DNA of 64,000 bases from Polynucleobacter sp. (GTDB lineage: Bacteria > Pseudomonadota > Gammaproteobacteria > Burkholderiales > Burkholderiaceae), in NCBI RefSeq assembly GCF_030693775.1, contig NZ_JAUXZY010000005.1, forward strand, positions 248,001 to 312,000, in the 5' to 3' direction. Positions 16,329-26,952 of this stretch are shown here, piece by piece. How positions within the stretch are numbered: position 1 is the first letter of the stretch; every line of letters starts with the position of its first letter. The notes beneath the pieces were generated by a model. It was given only the letters and a program-made list of their open reading frames with translations, did no database searches and was not told the origin of the DNA. The translations under genes and the position numbers were made by a program.

Positions 16329-17567
16329 TTAAGAGCGGTAATCGGCGTTGATCGAAACGTATTCATGGGATAAATCACAGGTCCACATGGTCTGCTCGGA
16401 AGCGCCGCGACCTAAGTCGATTTTGACCGCAATCTCGGTAGCCTGCATCACGCGTTTACCATCGGCCTCTTGGTAGCTGGGATTGCGTCCACCATCTTTT
16501 GCGACCCAAACGTCACCTAGCCAGAGCTGAACTCGGTTCACATCCAGATCGGCAATTCCGGCATAGCCAATGGCAGCCAGAATGCGGCCTAAATTGGGGT
16601 CACTGGCAAAAAAAGCGGTCTTTACCAAAGGAGAATGGGCTACTGCCTCTGCCACTAAACGGCACTCTTCGTTTGTCTTGCCGCCCACAACTTCAATCGA
16701 AATAAATTTCGTAGCGCCTTCGCCATCGCGCACAATCATTTGCGCCAGTCGGCGCGCAAATGCGATGAGTGCAGATCGCACAATGGGGTAGCTGGCATCG
16801 GCCGTATTCTTAATCTTTACTGGAGAAACGCCAGTCGCCATCACAATAAATGAATCATTGGTGCTGGTGTCGCCATCGATCGTGATGCTATTAAAAGAAA
16901 GGTCAGCCACTTCTTTGGTTAGATTTTGCAATACCTCTGGCGCAAAGCCAGCATCCGTTGCAATAAAGCCCAGCATCGTAGCCATGTTGGGGTGAATCAT
17001 GCCGGCACCCTTGCAAATGCCGGTGAGCGTGATGAGTCCATCCGGCGTAATAACAACTTGCGACAGGGCCTTGGGCTGAATATCCGTAGTCATGATTGCT
17101 TCGGCTGCATCGAACCAGGCATCATCAGTTAACTTAGCGATGGCAGTGGGGAGCGCAGCAGTCAGCTTTGCAATCGGCAAGGGCTCTAAGATGACGCCGG
17201 TGGAGAAGGGCAGCACTTGCTCTGGCTGGATATTCAAAGCGGCCGCCAAGGCGCAGCAGGTCTCCAGGGCATCGCGCATTCCTTGCTCGCCAGTTCCCGC
17301 ATTGGCATTGCCGGTATTCACAACCAATGCACGAATTCCACTACCAGTTTGGGCAACCCAGTCTAAATGAGCTCTACAGAGCTGCACTGGGGCAGCGCAA
17401 AATCGATTTAAGGTAAATACACCAGCCACCTGTGTGCCAGGACTAAGGGTGATGACTAAAACATCCTTGCGATTGGCTTTCTTGATACCCGCCTCAGCAA
17501 TACCCAACTGCACTCCAGCAACTGGGCTCAGCGCTGAGCGCTCTGGCAAGGGTAAATTGACTGGCAT
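16329..17567 (-). CDS. argJ: Glutamate N-acetyltransferase / amino-acid acetyltransferase
   Basis: 412-residue enzyme of arginine synthesis that moves acetyl from N-acetylornithine to glutamate; some members also use acetyl-CoA. It is an Ntn-type hydrolase that cuts itself at the Thr in NMATMLGF, here within [14 protein letters not shown] (~175-190). The C-terminal subunit shows [15 protein letters not shown] and RDGEGATKF. The start at [11 protein letters not shown] is 2 bp after the secA stop. The upstream ORF-track extension lies inside secA and is not used. Confidence 0.95.
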   Translation of the reverse strand: MPVNLPLPERSALSPVAGVQLGIAEAGIKKANRKDVLVITLSPGTQVAGVFTLNRFCAAPVQLCRAHLDWVAQTGSGIRALVVNTGNANAGTGEQGMRDALETCCALAAALNIQPEQVLPFSTGVILEPLPIAKLTAALPTAIAKLTDDAWFDAAEAIMTTDIQPKALSQVVITPDGLITLTGICKGAGMIHPNMATMLGFIATDAGFAPEVLQNLTKEVADLSFNSITIDGDTSTNDSFIVMATGVSPVKIKNTADASYPIVRSALIAFARRLAQMIVRDGEGATKFISIEVVGGKTNEECRLVAEAVAHSPLVKTAFFASDPNLGRILAAIGYAGIADLDVNRVQLWLGDVWVAKDGGRNPSYQEADGKRVMQATEIAVKIDLGRGASEQTMWTCDLSHEYVSINADYRS

Positions 17568-17569
17568 GA

Positions 17570-20320
17570 TTAACTCAAGGCACCGCAGCAGGCTTTGTAT
17601 TTTTTGCCACTGCCGCATGGGCAGGGATCGTTGCGACCGACTTTGGGTCCCGATCGAACAGGAGCAGGCGCCGCAGCAGGCTGTTCGCCCTCGGCCGAAT
17701 CCGTAGTCACATCGGCATGCTGATACTGCACATCCTTGACTTGACTCATGTCTTCATTAATGGATTCTGAGGCAGCATCTAACTCATCGGCAGTCCGAAT
17801 TCTGACCGCCATGATGCTCTTGACCACATCATTCTTAATCACATCCAAGAGTTCGCCATAAAGCTCAAATGCCTCACGGCGGTATTCTTGTTTTGGATCT
17901 TTTTGTGCGTAGCCCCGCAAATGAATGCCTTGGCGCAAGTGATCTAGAGCAGCCAAATGCTCACGCCAGTGGCTATCTAAGCTGTAGAGCATGACTGAAC
18001 GCTCATAGCCAGCAAATGACTCGCGTCCCGATAGCTCTACTTTGCCGTCATAGGATGCTTTCGCGGCGGTCAAGACGTGCTCGACTACATCCTCTGCCTC
18101 GATTGAGTCGGCTGACTGAACCAGCCCAGTTAAATCAACACCGAGACCCCATTCATTCGCTAAGCTATTTTCGAGTCCCGGTAAATCCCATTGCTCTTCC
18201 ATCGACTCTGGCGGAACATACAACTGGCAAAAGCTGCGCAGCGCATCTTCGCGTAAGTTGGCGATTAAATCGCCAATGTCTTTACTTTCAAGCACTTCGT
18301 TGCGCAAGCGGTAGGTCTCTTTACGCTGATCATTGGCAACGTCGTCGTACTGCAACAGCTGCTTTCGAATATCAAAGTTACGGGCTTCCACCTTACGCTG
18401 TGCAGACTCGATTGAGCGGGTAACCATCCCGGCCTCAATTGGCTCGCCCTCTGGCATCTTTAGGCGATCCATCACTGCCCGCAAACGATCGCCTGCAAAA
18501 ATGCGTAAGAGTGGATCGTCTAAAGACAAGTAAAAACGCGATGAGCCTGGATCGCCTTGGCGACCCGATCGACCACGCAATTGGTTATCAATACGGCGAC
18601 TCTCGTGGCGCTCGGTACCAATAATATGCAAACCACCTGCAGCCAATACTTGGTCGTGTAGGCCCTGCCACTCATCATGCAAGACTGCAATGCGCGCTTC
18701 TTTATCCGCAGGCGCTAAATTGCCATCGGCCTCAATGAGCGACGCTTGCTTCTCGACATTGCCGCCGAGCACAATGTCAGTACCGCGACCAGCCATATTG
18801 GTCGCAATGGTAATCATTTTTGGGCGGCCTGCCTGCGCAATAATCTCAGCCTCTTTTGCATGCTGCTTTGCATTCAAGACCTGATGTGGCAACTTCTTCT
18901 GATCCAATAAGTGCGAAATCAACTCGGAGTTTTCAATCGACGTGGTGCCCACCAATACAGGCTGACCTCGGCCGTAGCATTCTTCAATGTCTTTGACTAC
19001 GGCGGCGTAACGCTCTGCGGATGTTTTATAGATTTGATCTTGGCGATCGGTCCGCTGACTCATGCGGTTGGGCGGAATAACGACGGTCTCTAAATTATAG
19101 ATTTCCTTGAACTCGTAGGCTTCGGTATCGGCAGTACCGGTCATGCCAGCCAACTTCCCGTACATGCGGAAATAATTTTGGAAGGTGATGGTTGCTAAGG
19201 TGCGATTCTCACTCTGAATCGGCACACCTTCTTTTGCCTCGACTGCCTGATGCAGCCCATCTGACCAGCGGCGGCCCGTCATTAAACGGCCCGTGAACTC
19301 ATCCACAATGATCACTTCTTGGTTTTGAACCACGTATTGTTGATCGCGGTGTTGCAAGCAATGTGCTCGCAACGCAGCATAGACGTGATGCATCAAGGTG
19401 ATGTTCTGGGGTGCGTAAAGTGAATCACCTGGATTTAAAACACCAATTTGCGCCAAGATACTCTCGGCTTTTTCATGGCCAGTCTCGGTTAAGTAGACTT
19501 GCTGGGTTTTTTCATCAACCCAGTAGTCACCTGGCTTTTCAACACCGGTGCCATCAGACTTTTCTTCGCCAATCTGCCGCTCTAAGTGCGAAGGCAATTG
19601 ATTCATTTTCAGATAGAGGTCGGTATGATCTTCTGCCTGCCCTGAAATAATCAATGGCGTACGCGCCTCGTCAATCAAGATCGAATCGACCTCGTCAACG
19701 ATGGCGTAGGCTAAGCCGCGCTGAACCCGCTGCGCAGCATCTTGCACCATGTTGTCGCGCAAATAATCAAAGCCAAATTCATTGTTGGTGCCATACGTAA
19801 TGTCAGCTGCGTAGGCTGCTTGCTTTGCCTCGTGATCCATTTGGGATAAATTGATCCCAACCTGAAGACCCAAGAAGTTATAGAGCTTGGCCATCCACTC
19901 GGCATCGCGCTGTGCCAGGTAATCATTAACCGTCACCACATGAACGCCCTTACCTGCAATCGCATTGAGGTAAACAGCTAAGGTTGCAGTCAGGGTTTTG
20001 CCCTCGCCTGTACCCATTTCAGCAATCTTGCCTTGGTGCAGAGCTAAGGCGCCCATAATCTGCGCATCAAAGTGACGCATCTTCATGACGCGGCGACTGG
20101 ATTCGCGGACTACGGCAAATGCCTCGGCAGTAAGGTCATCCAGAGATTCGCCGGCAGCAAGGCGTGATTTGAATTCTGCTGTTTTTGCTTGAAGCGCAGC
20201 ATCATCGAGTGATTGCAAGGTAGGCTCAAGTGCATTAACCTTGAGCACGACTTTGCGGTATTGCTTTAAGAGTCGATCATTTCGACTGCCAAATAGAGTT
20301 TTTAGAATGCCGATTGCCAT
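17570..20320 (-). CDS. secA: Preprotein translocase ATPase SecA
   Basis: 916-residue motor that pushes unfolded proteins through SecYEG. Visible features: N-terminal [13 protein letters not shown], Walker [12 protein letters not shown] (~105), the [19 protein letters not shown] Walker B region, [11 protein letters not shown] in the second nucleotide fold, [15 protein letters not shown], and the C-terminal zinc finger [14 protein letters not shown] that binds SecB. Length is normal for betaproteobacteria. It is divergent from the dciA-like gene by 55 bp and upstream of argJ by 2 bp. Confidence 0.99.
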   Translation of the reverse strand: MAIGILKTLFGSRNDRLLKQYRKVVLKVNALEPTLQSLDDAALQAKTAEFKSRLAAGESLDDLTAEAFAVVRESSRRVMKMRHFDAQIMGALALHQGKIAEMGTGEGKTLTATLAVYLNAIAGKGVHVVTVNDYLAQRDAEWMAKLYNFLGLQVGINLSQMDHEAKQAAYAADITYGTNNEFGFDYLRDNMVQDAAQRVQRGLAYAIVDEVDSILIDEARTPLIISGQAEDHTDLYLKMNQLPSHLERQIGEEKSDGTGVEKPGDYWVDEKTQQVYLTETGHEKAESILAQIGVLNPGDSLYAPQNITLMHHVYAALRAHCLQHRDQQYVVQNQEVIIVDEFTGRLMTGRRWSDGLHQAVEAKEGVPIQSENRTLATITFQNYFRMYGKLAGMTGTADTEAYEFKEIYNLETVVIPPNRMSQRTDRQDQIYKTSAERYAAVVKDIEECYGRGQPVLVGTTSIENSELISHLLDQKKLPHQVLNAKQHAKEAEIIAQAGRPKMITIATNMAGRGTDIVLGGNVEKQASLIEADGNLAPADKEARIAVLHDEWQGLHDQVLAAGGLHIIGTERHESRRIDNQLRGRSGRQGDPGSSRFYLSLDDPLLRIFAGDRLRAVMDRLKMPEGEPIEAGMVTRSIESAQRKVEARNFDIRKQLLQYDDVANDQRKETYRLRNEVLESKDIGDLIANLREDALRSFCQLYVPPESMEEQWDLPGLENSLANEWGLGVDLTGLVQSADSIEAEDVVEHVLTAAKASYDGKVELSGRESFAGYERSVMLYSLDSHWREHLAALDHLRQGIHLRGYAQKDPKQEYRREAFELYGELLDVIKNDVVKSIMAVRIRTADELDAASESINEDMSQVKDVQYQHADVTTDSAEGEQPAAAPAPVRSGPKVGRNDPCPCGSGKKYKACCGALS

Positions 20321-20375
20321 GGGATTTTGACCAAAATTAAGCCTTTGAGTTTATCACCCGAATCCCCTTTTCCCC

Positions 20376-20894
20376 ATGAATCTAAAGCCAAAAACCCCTT
20401 ATTCTGCCAAGCCCAAGATAGCCCGAGAGTGGATAGACTGCTTGCGTGGGCCAGAAGGAATCAGTGGTATTTTGGCGCGTACTGAAGATTTGGCCAAACT
20501 GAAGGCTTGCCTGCAGCAATGCCTAAAAACCCTGGAATTAGCTCACTTTGGCTCTAAGGTAGAGCCGGTTTGGGTCTCTGGCAAGCCTACCGAGCTGTTG
20601 CTGATGGTGCCCAATGCCACCATTGCCGCTCGCTTACAGCAGTCTTTACCTAGCTTAATCAACGAGTTAGTGAAAAATGGTCAGAATTGCTCGGCTATAA
20701 AAGTGAGCCTAAAGCCGGCCCTTCCTCAGTCGGAGTGGGTTATTCAGCCACGAGCCCCAGCCAGGGAAAAGCCCAAAGGGCTTAATCCGGTCGCTCGTTC
20801 AGCGTGGCTTGATTTGCTGAATAAATTGGAGCCGGAGTCGGACCTCAGCAAGGCAGTCCAGCGCCTGCTGCAATCGAAAACGGGTGCGCCTTAA
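20376..20894 (+). CDS. DciA-like (DUF721) protein
   Basis: 172-residue protein resembling the DUF721/DciA family, whose typical member helps load the replicative helicase DnaB in bacteria without DnaC. The recognisable part is the C-terminal region, with [34 protein letters not shown] as the KH-like strand-helix segment. The N-terminal ~45 residues are basic. The location, between secA and lpxC on the opposite strand, matches the position of DUF721 genes in Burkholderiales. The 3' end overlaps convergent lpxC by 4 bp. The family match is moderate, so the role is inferred. Confidence 0.68.
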   Translation: MNLKPKTPYSAKPKIAREWIDCLRGPEGISGILARTEDLAKLKACLQQCLKTLELAHFGSKVEPVWVSGKPTELLLMVPNATIAARLQQSLPSLINELVKNGQNCSAIKVSLKPALPQSEWVIQPRAPAREKPKGLNPVARSAWLDLLNKLEPESDLSKAVQRLLQSKTGAP

Positions 20895-21805
20895 AAAAAG
20901 AGGGGCTGATTTTCTACGGTGTAGGCTGCTGGCGCTTTATTGAGCGGAAACGACTCAATTGCAAAAGCGCTGGGATCTTCAAATAATTTGCGCAATAAGG
21001 CGTTATTCAGTGCATGGCCTGATTTTTTTGCAACATACGATCCCACAATCGGATGTCCTGCTAAATACAAATCACCAATGGCATCGAGGATCTTGTGGCG
21101 CACAAACTCATCCTCGTAACGTAATTCTTCATTATTGAGAATGCGGTGCTCATCTAAAACAATCGCATTATCTAAACTACCGCCGCGCGCAAGACCAATT
21201 TCGCGCAAGGCCTCAACCTCGTGCGCAAAACCAAATGTACGTGCACGACCGATTTCGCTGCGGTATGCATGCTCTGCAAAGTCGACCACAAAATGCTGGC
21301 CTGTTTTATCCACAGCCGGATGCTTAAAGTCTATCGTGAAATCCAGCTTGAATCCGAAAAAAGGATCGAGGCGAGCTAACTTATCGCCATCCCGCACTTC
21401 CACGGATTTCTTAATCACCATGAACTGACGGGGCGCATCTTGCTCCGCTATGCCGGCAGACTCCAGCAAAAAAAGGAAGGATGCAGCGCTGCCATCCATG
21501 ATTGGAATCTCTTCGCAATCCACTTCAATTAATACATTATCTAACCCTAGCCCGGCACAAGCAGACAGCAAGTGTTCGACTGTAGACACACGCACACCGT
21601 CTTTTTGTAAAACCGATGCCAAGCGCGTATCGCCAACCAGCATGGCATCTGCCGCAATCACGACCGGCTCAGGTAAATCAATACGGACAAACTGAATTCC
21701 CGAATTCACGGGCGCAGGCTTAATTGATAGGCTTGCTTTACGACCCGAGTGCAAGCCAATGCCAACCGTTTTGATGGGATTGGCAATGGTGCGTTGCTTG
21801 AGCAT
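20891..21805 (-). CDS. lpxC: UDP-3-O-acyl-N-acetylglucosamine deacetylase
   Basis: 304-residue zinc enzyme for the committed step of lipid A synthesis. Zinc ligands are seen in [15 protein letters not shown] (first His) and in [22 protein letters not shown] (His and Asp); the catalytic His is in [34 protein letters not shown] is the classic N terminus. It follows the ftsZ and peroxiredoxin genes on the same strand, the usual dcw-distal place for lpxC, and overlaps the dciA-like gene by 4 bp at the 3' end. Confidence 0.98.
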   Translation of the reverse strand: MLKQRTIANPIKTVGIGLHSGRKASLSIKPAPVNSGIQFVRIDLPEPVVIAADAMLVGDTRLASVLQKDGVRVSTVEHLLSACAGLGLDNVLIEVDCEEIPIMDGSAASFLFLLESAGIAEQDAPRQFMVIKKSVEVRDGDKLARLDPFFGFKLDFTIDFKHPAVDKTGQHFVVDFAEHAYRSEIGRARTFGFAHEVEALREIGLARGGSLDNAIVLDEHRILNNEELRYEDEFVRHKILDAIGDLYLAGHPIVGSYVAKKSGHALNNALLRKLFEDPSAFAIESFPLNKAPAAYTVENQPLFF

Positions 21806-21850
21806 GGTCGCGTTCGTAAATTCGGGGGATCGATGAAACGAGTAATTGAA

Positions 21851-22351
21851 TTACAGCTGTTTTAATACCGAGGCAGCATCGCTCACCTCAAACTTACCCG
21901 GGGCTTCGAGGGATAGTGATTTCACTACGCCGTTCTCTACCACCATGGCGTAACGCTGGGAACGAATTCCGAGTCCACGCTTGGTTAAGTCAAATTCCAT
22001 ACCCAATTTGCTGGTGAACTCAGCGCTACCGTCACCGAGCATACGTACTTTTTTACCTACATTCAGATCGCGACCCCATGCACCCATGACAAATGGGTCA
22101 TTCACGGACACACACCAAATTTCGTCAACGCCTTTTGCTTTAATGGCATCAAACTGGGCAACATAACCTGGCACGTGTTGTGCGGAGCAGGTTGGCGTAA
22201 AGGCGCCAGGCAAAGCAAAAATCACAATTTTTTTACCAGCAACTAACTTCTCCACTTCAAACGCATTAGGGCCAATAGAGCAGCCTTCGGTTTCTTCATT
22301 CAGAAACTCATACAGGGTGGCGTTCGGTAGTTTTTGTCCAACTGCAATCAT
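21851..22351 (-). CDS. Prx5-type peroxiredoxin
   Basis: 166-residue thiol peroxidase. The peroxidatic cysteine is in GAFTPTCSAQHVPGYV (PxxxTxxC), followed by the Prx5-specific CVSVNDPFVMGAWG and RSQRYAMVVENGVVKSL near the end. It resembles the peroxiredoxin-5 group that uses glutathione or glutaredoxin for recycling; no fused glutaredoxin domain is present. It stands between ftsZ and lpxC, where a peroxiredoxin is commonly found in Burkholderiales. A strong hairpin without T-tract precedes it. Confidence 0.93.
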   Translation of the reverse strand: MIAVGQKLPNATLYEFLNEETEGCSIGPNAFEVEKLVAGKKIVIFALPGAFTPTCSAQHVPGYVAQFDAIKAKGVDEIWCVSVNDPFVMGAWGRDLNVGKKVRMLGDGSAEFTSKLGMEFDLTKRGLGIRSQRYAMVVENGVVKSLSLEAPGKFEVSDAASVLKQL

Positions 22352-22384
22352 AAAATCTCCAATTCAATAGTTATAAATGGGTGA

Positions 22385-22431
22385 GCCAACGCAAGCGCAG
22401 GATTCGTCGTCCGGAGGGGCGCTGCGCTGGC
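22385..22431 (-). other. Stable hairpin between ftsZ and the peroxiredoxin gene
   Basis: Outer stem GCCAACGCA / TGCGCTGGC (9 bp, one G-T pair on the transcript) with a further GCGC/GCGC inner pairing after a one-base bulge. On the minus strand the hairpin is not followed by a T-tract, so it is not a typical intrinsic terminator. It could protect the 3' end of ftsZ mRNA or serve as a processing site. Confidence 0.45.
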
Positions 22432-22464
22432 ATCTCTCATAACACTATTGTATTGAGCAATTCA

Positions 22465-23808
22465 TTAGTCAGCCTGTTTCCGCAGAAAAGCCGGAATTTC
22501 ATAGAAATCCGCCCCTTTATCCAGCATGGTTTTGGCCTGTGGCGAGCTATCTGCACCCAAGGTTGGCGCACTGCTCGGCTCTGAACGGGACCGAAATACC
22601 CGTGGCAAATCATATTGGCTATAGTCGACCCCGGCCGGCTGGGCTGGAGCAGCGCCAAATGCATTGCCACTAGCTGAAGCCATCCCTGCGCCAGAACCCA
22701 CTGCCGAAATAGTGGAATCCATACCTGCCATGCTCATTGCAGCCGATGGGCTAGATGGAGCAAAGCTATTTAAGTCAGCCATCGTAGGCATTGCATCGTG
22801 TGTACCCGTTGCTTTACGCCAAATGACTTCGGGCTGGCTTTTTTGCATGGCTTGGGGGTGATTAAGGCCTGTCGCTACCACCGTAACGCGCAAGGCATCG
22901 CCCAAACTATCGTCGTACACCGTACCAAAAATGACCGTGGCATCATCCGCGGCATAACCACGAATGGCTGCCATGACTTCACGTGTTTCCGATAACTTGA
23001 GGGAACGGCTAGCAGTAATGTTGACCAAAACACCACGCGCACCCGATAGATCAACACCTTCCAACAGGGGCGATGCTACTGCTGCCTCTGCGGCCAAACG
23101 AGCGCGGTCCATTCCAGAAACAGTAGCAGTTCCCATCATGGCTTTGCCCTGCTCGCCCATCACCGTCTTCACATCTTCAAAGTCGACGTTAATCAAGCCT
23201 TGGACATTGATGATTTCAGCAATGCCTGAAACGGCATTATGTAAAACATCATCAGCGCAGGCAAATGCTTTATCAAACTCGGCATCTTCACCCATGACTT
23301 CGAATAACTTCTCATTGAGAACAACGATGAGCGAATCGACATACGCCTCTAATTCATGCGCTCCATCTTCTGCCACCTTTAAGCGCTTAACGCCCTCAAA
23401 ATCAAATGGCTTACTAATGACACCAACTGTCAAAATTCCCATTTCCTTGGCGACTTGAGCTACGATGGGCGCAGCGCCCGTACCGGTTCCGCCGCCCATA
23501 CCAGCGGTAATGAACACCATATGAGCGCCCTGCAATGAATCCGCAATCCGAGCGCGGGCCTCTTGTGCAGAAGCTGCGCCAATTTCTGGTTTTGCACCTG
23601 CGCCAAGACCGCTTGAGCCTAATTGCAAGTTAATCGATGCCGCGGAGCGCTGCAATGCACCCGCATCCGTGTTCATGCAAATAAATTCCACTCCGTCCAC
23701 ACCGCGACGAATCATATGCTGGACAGCATTGCCACCAGCGCCCCCGACTCCAACCACTTTAATAATGGTCTTGCCGGCTAAATCTTGATCTACCATTTCG
23801 AATTCCAT
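22465..23808 (-). CDS. ftsZ: Cell division GTPase FtsZ
   Basis: 447-residue tubulin homologue that forms the Z-ring. The nucleotide-binding loop VGVGGAGGNAVQHMI, the tubulin signature GMGGGTGTGAAPIVA, and NVDFEDVKTVM (T7 loop) are present. A variable Ala/Ser/Met-rich linker (~320-415) leads to the conserved C-terminal peptide FYEIPAFLRKQAD, which binds FtsA and, in other species, ZapD and MinC. GAGG lies upstream of the ATG. It is the last dcw gene, 46 bp after ftsA. Confidence 0.99.
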   Translation of the reverse strand: MEFEMVDQDLAGKTIIKVVGVGGAGGNAVQHMIRRGVDGVEFICMNTDAGALQRSAASINLQLGSSGLGAGAKPEIGAASAQEARARIADSLQGAHMVFITAGMGGGTGTGAAPIVAQVAKEMGILTVGVISKPFDFEGVKRLKVAEDGAHELEAYVDSLIVVLNEKLFEVMGEDAEFDKAFACADDVLHNAVSGIAEIINVQGLINVDFEDVKTVMGEQGKAMMGTATVSGMDRARLAAEAAVASPLLEGVDLSGARGVLVNITASRSLKLSETREVMAAIRGYAADDATVIFGTVYDDSLGDALRVTVVATGLNHPQAMQKSQPEVIWRKATGTHDAMPTMADLNSFAPSSPSAAMSMAGMDSTISAVGSGAGMASASGNAFGAAPAQPAGVDYSQYDLPRVFRSRSEPSSAPTLGADSSPQAKTMLDKGADFYEIPAFLRKQAD

Positions 23809-23854
23809 AAACCCTCCTGAGTTACTTAGTTACATTGACGACGACGAAAAAAAC

Positions 23855-25087
23855 TTAAAAATTACCCGCGAACCATTCCTTCATTCGCGAAAAAACACCT
23901 TGAAAAGAGCCGGATTGCGATACGCGACGACCCCGCATCAGCTGCGCCTGACCTTCCATTAAGAGTCCAATGCCCGTTGAAAAGCGTGGACTGCGTAATA
24001 CCTCATGAAGATGGCCGCGGTACTCTGGGGTTCCAATTCGTGCAGGCCTCAAAAAAACCTGCTCTGCTAACTCGACCATGCCAGGCATCAAGGAGGTGCC
24101 GCCCGTCAGAACAATGCCTGACGAAACCATGCCCTCATACCCCGAGTCACGCACAACCCCCAATACCAAAGTAAATAATTCTTCGACGCGTGGCTCAATC
24201 ACCGCAGCGAGAGCCTGCTTTGAGATCGGCCGTGGTTCGCGATCACCCACACCAGGCACATCGATCATGGCAGTGGAATCCGCCATATCTTGGCGGGCAA
24301 TTCCATAATGAATTTTGAGGTCTTCGGCCTCTACCGTCGGAGTGCGTAATGCCATTGCAATGTCATTGGTAATTTGATCGCCTGCAATCGGAATTACCGC
24401 GGTATGGCGAATCGATCCTTGGCTGTAGATTGCAATGTCCGTTGTACCGCCACCAATGTCGACTAACACCACACCAAGCTCTTTCTCATCATCCGTAAGG
24501 ACTGCAAGACTAGATGCAAGGGGTTGCAGAATGAGATCGTTCACCTCTAAACCACAGCGTCGAACACACTTCACAATATTTTGGGCCGCACTCACAGCGC
24601 CGGTAACAATATGAACCTTCACTTCCAAACGCAGTCCACTCATGCCAATTGGCTCGCGCACATCTTCTTGCCCATCGATGATGAATTCCTGAATCAGGAT
24701 ATGCAGAATTTGTTGGTCCGTCGGAATGTTGATGGCCTTTGCTGTCTCCAGTACACGCTCTACATCGGTGGAGCCCACCTCTTTGTCCCGGATGGCAACC
24801 ATGCCACTCGAGTTAAAACTAAAAATATGATTGCCTGCAATGCCAGTAAAGACCTGAACAATGCGACGATCCGCCATGACCTCGGCTTCCTCGAGCGCTT
24901 TTTGAATCGATTGCACTGTGGCCTCAATGTTGACCACAACGCCCTTCTTCAAACCCTTGGACGCGGTTTGGCCAACGCCAACCACATTAAATTGCCCATC
25001 CGCATCAAGCTCAGCAACCAAAGCAACTACTTTTGATGTGCCAATATCAAGACCGACCAAAAGGTCTCGGTTATCCTTACTCATCAA
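23855..25087 (-). CDS. ftsA: Cell division protein FtsA
   Basis: 410-residue actin-family protein that tethers FtsZ to the membrane. The phosphate-1 motif is GLDIGTSKVVALVAEL, phosphate-2 is VLVDIGGGTTDIAIY, and adenosine-site GGTSLMPGMVELAE follows. The end KEWFAGNF is the amphipathic membrane-targeting helix. The ORF track begins MMSKDNRD; either Met could start. It is 18 bp after ftsQ. Confidence 0.98.
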   Translation of the reverse strand: MMSKDNRDLLVGLDIGTSKVVALVAELDADGQFNVVGVGQTASKGLKKGVVVNIEATVQSIQKALEEAEVMADRRIVQVFTGIAGNHIFSFNSSGMVAIRDKEVGSTDVERVLETAKAINIPTDQQILHILIQEFIIDGQEDVREPIGMSGLRLEVKVHIVTGAVSAAQNIVKCVRRCGLEVNDLILQPLASSLAVLTDDEKELGVVLVDIGGGTTDIAIYSQGSIRHTAVIPIAGDQITNDIAMALRTPTVEAEDLKIHYGIARQDMADSTAMIDVPGVGDREPRPISKQALAAVIEPRVEELFTLVLGVVRDSGYEGMVSSGIVLTGGTSLMPGMVELAEQVFLRPARIGTPEYRGHLHEVLRSPRFSTGIGLLMEGQAQLMRGRRVSQSGSFQGVFSRMKEWFAGNF

Positions 25088-25105
25088 ATTTCCTCATGAT
25101 TAAAT

Positions 25106-25963
25106 TCACCGTTGTACCCCACTCTTTTTTGTATCGAGCTCGGGCTTTTTGTTAGCCGCACTAGCAAGGTGTATTGCAAATCCATTGCCGTACCGTAAAT
25201 CAATTGCATCAACACGGCCCGTCAGGCGCTCTTGTGCCTTTGGCCAGTATTCAATGAGGCGAGCAACACGCTCTTCGGTTAAGGCTTTGCCTTGGGCCTC
25301 CTCATCGCGGCCAAATTCCACACGGATGCCATTGGATAGCTTCACGCTCCAGGAATACCGATCCGATAAAGTAACGCCAACAACGTCGACATTCCAAGGC
25401 GCAAACCAACGGGTCGCTTTTTGATAGAGTTGCATGACTTCTTTGCTCGAGTCATTCGGCCCCGATACTTCAATTAAATGGGAAGGGTCGTCGACCTGCG
25501 AAAGGCTGCCGCTAAATACTTCGCCAAAACCATTCATGAACTTTTGCTCGCTGCGGTTACCCCATATGGCAAATGGCTTTTGCTCTTCGATACTCACGGC
25601 GATGCCATTCGGCCATACGCGCCGCACACTAGCGTGGCGAACCCATGGCAGATCTTCAAACGATTCTTTGATGTTTTCGAGGCGTACTGTAAAAAAGTTA
25701 CCTTGGACTTGTTCCAGTACTTGATTTTTTACTTGGGATAAATTGACGTGTTTGACAACTTGTCCTGGTAAGGGCTCAACTTGCATTTGGCGTAAGGCAA
25801 AAACAGGTCGCTGGCTTAGCCACATTAATCCTGCAACTGTTGCCAGCAGAAAAAAGAGACGCATTAACCAACGACTCACTTCGGTCATTCGCGCAGGATT
25901 ATTCAGCAAAGGTGTTGACATACCTAGGAGAAAATGGAATGAGCGCTTCGCTAAATTACTCAT
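25106..25963 (-). CDS. ftsQ: Cell division protein FtsQ
   Basis: 285-residue bitopic membrane protein of the FtsQBL divisome complex. A cytoplasmic N-terminal stretch is followed by a membrane helix ([19 protein letters not shown]), a POTRA domain beginning at [14 protein letters not shown], and the periplasmic beta domain with [29 protein letters not shown]. The start at MSNLAKRSF overlaps the ddlB stop in an ATGA, typical of this operon. The ORF-track start 11 codons earlier lies inside ddlB. Confidence 0.95.
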   Translation of the reverse strand: MSNLAKRSFHFLLGMSTPLLNNPARMTEVSRWLMRLFFLLATVAGLMWLSQRPVFALRQMQVEPLPGQVVKHVNLSQVKNQVLEQVQGNFFTVRLENIKESFEDLPWVRHASVRRVWPNGIAVSIEEQKPFAIWGNRSEQKFMNGFGEVFSGSLSQVDDPSHLIEVSGPNDSSKEVMQLYQKATRWFAPWNVDVVGVTLSDRYSWSVKLSNGIRVEFGRDEEAQGKALTEERVARLIEYWPKAQERLTGRVDAIDLRYGNGFAIHLASAANKKPELDTKKSGVQR

Positions 25964-26952
25964 TGCCTTACATCCATTGTTTGGCTTAATAACCACAACA
26001 CTAAATCGGCGTAACTCACGCCTGCTGCTTTTGCTGCCATCGGCACTAGGGAATGGGATGTCATGCCAGGGGATGTATTCATCTCCAATAAATACGGTGT
26101 GCCATCGCGGCTATCCAACATCACGTCCGCACGACCCCAGCTACGGCAACCCAATGCACGATAAGCAGCCAGCGCTAGGGCTTGAACCTTTTGGTTAACC
26201 GCCTCATCCAAGCCAGTAGGGCAACAGTATTGCGTATCGTTTGAGAAGTACTTATTGTGGAAATCGTAATTGGCATCTGGTGGAACAATCCGAATGACTG
26301 GCAGCGCTTCGGCGCTTTCCCCCTCACCCACCAATGGGCAAGTCAGTTCATCACCAATAATGCAAGTCTCTGCAATGACTTTGGTATCCAAAGCGGCTGC
26401 TTTTGCATAGGCGCTCGGAAGCTCATCTACGGTTTTGACTTTGGTTAAACCCAATGATGAGCCTTCATGGGCTGGCTTGACGATCAATGGTAAGCCCAGG
26501 AGCTTTGCTACTGCAGTCCAATTGCTTTGAGGCGTTAGCTCTTCGAATTCAGGTGTTGATAAACCATTACTGAGCCAGATTTGCTTGGTTGCAATTTTGT
26601 CGATGGATAGCGCGGAAGCAAGGACACCACTGCCGGTATACGGAATTTCCAGCAACTCAAGCAAGCCCTGAATCGTGCCATCCTCGCCATACCGGCCATG
26701 CAGGGCAATAAAGACCCGATCAAACCGTTCCTTCGAAATCTCAGTAGGGCTGCGCGTACCGGGATCAAAGGCGTGCGCATCAACCCCTTTTTCCAGTAAA
26801 GCGCTTAAAACACCATTGCCCGACAAGAGGGAAATTTCCCGCTCGCCTGATTTGCCACCGAGCAATACTCCGACCTTACCCAAATCACTCGGCTTAAGCT
26901 TAGCAAGATCAGTCTTGACTCGCTCTCCCCAGGGCATCGTGCGATTAAGCAT
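25960..26952 (-). CDS. ddlB: D-alanine--D-alanine ligase
   Basis: 330-residue ATP-grasp enzyme that makes D-Ala-D-Ala for peptidoglycan. Signature segments are [21 protein letters not shown] (~25), [15 protein letters not shown], the [18 protein letters not shown]-grasp loop and [17 protein letters not shown] near the C terminus. The start at [10 protein letters not shown] overlaps the murC stop by 8 bp; MPWGER five codons on is possible. It joins murC and ftsQ in the dcw cluster. Confidence 0.96.
   Translation of the reverse strand: MLNRTMPWGERVKTDLAKLKPSDLGKVGVLLGGKSGEREISLLSGNGVLSALLEKGVDAHAFDPGTRSPTEISKERFDRVFIALHGRYGEDGTIQGLLELLEIPYTGSGVLASALSIDKIATKQIWLSNGLSTPEFEELTPQSNWTAVAKLLGLPLIVKPAHEGSSLGLTKVKTVDELPSAYAKAAALDTKVIAETCIIGDELTCPLVGEGESAEALPVIRIVPPDANYDFHNKYFSNDTQYCCPTGLDEAVNQKVQALALAAYRALGCRSWGRADVMLDSRDGTPYLLEMNTSPGMTSHSLVPMAAKAAGVSYADLVLWLLSQTMDVRQ

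Noticed and set aside
22381-22584. 67-residue plus-strand ORF between the peroxiredoxin and ftsZ
   Set aside because: It runs into the 3' end of ftsZ antisense and contains the hairpin; basic, low-complexity start.
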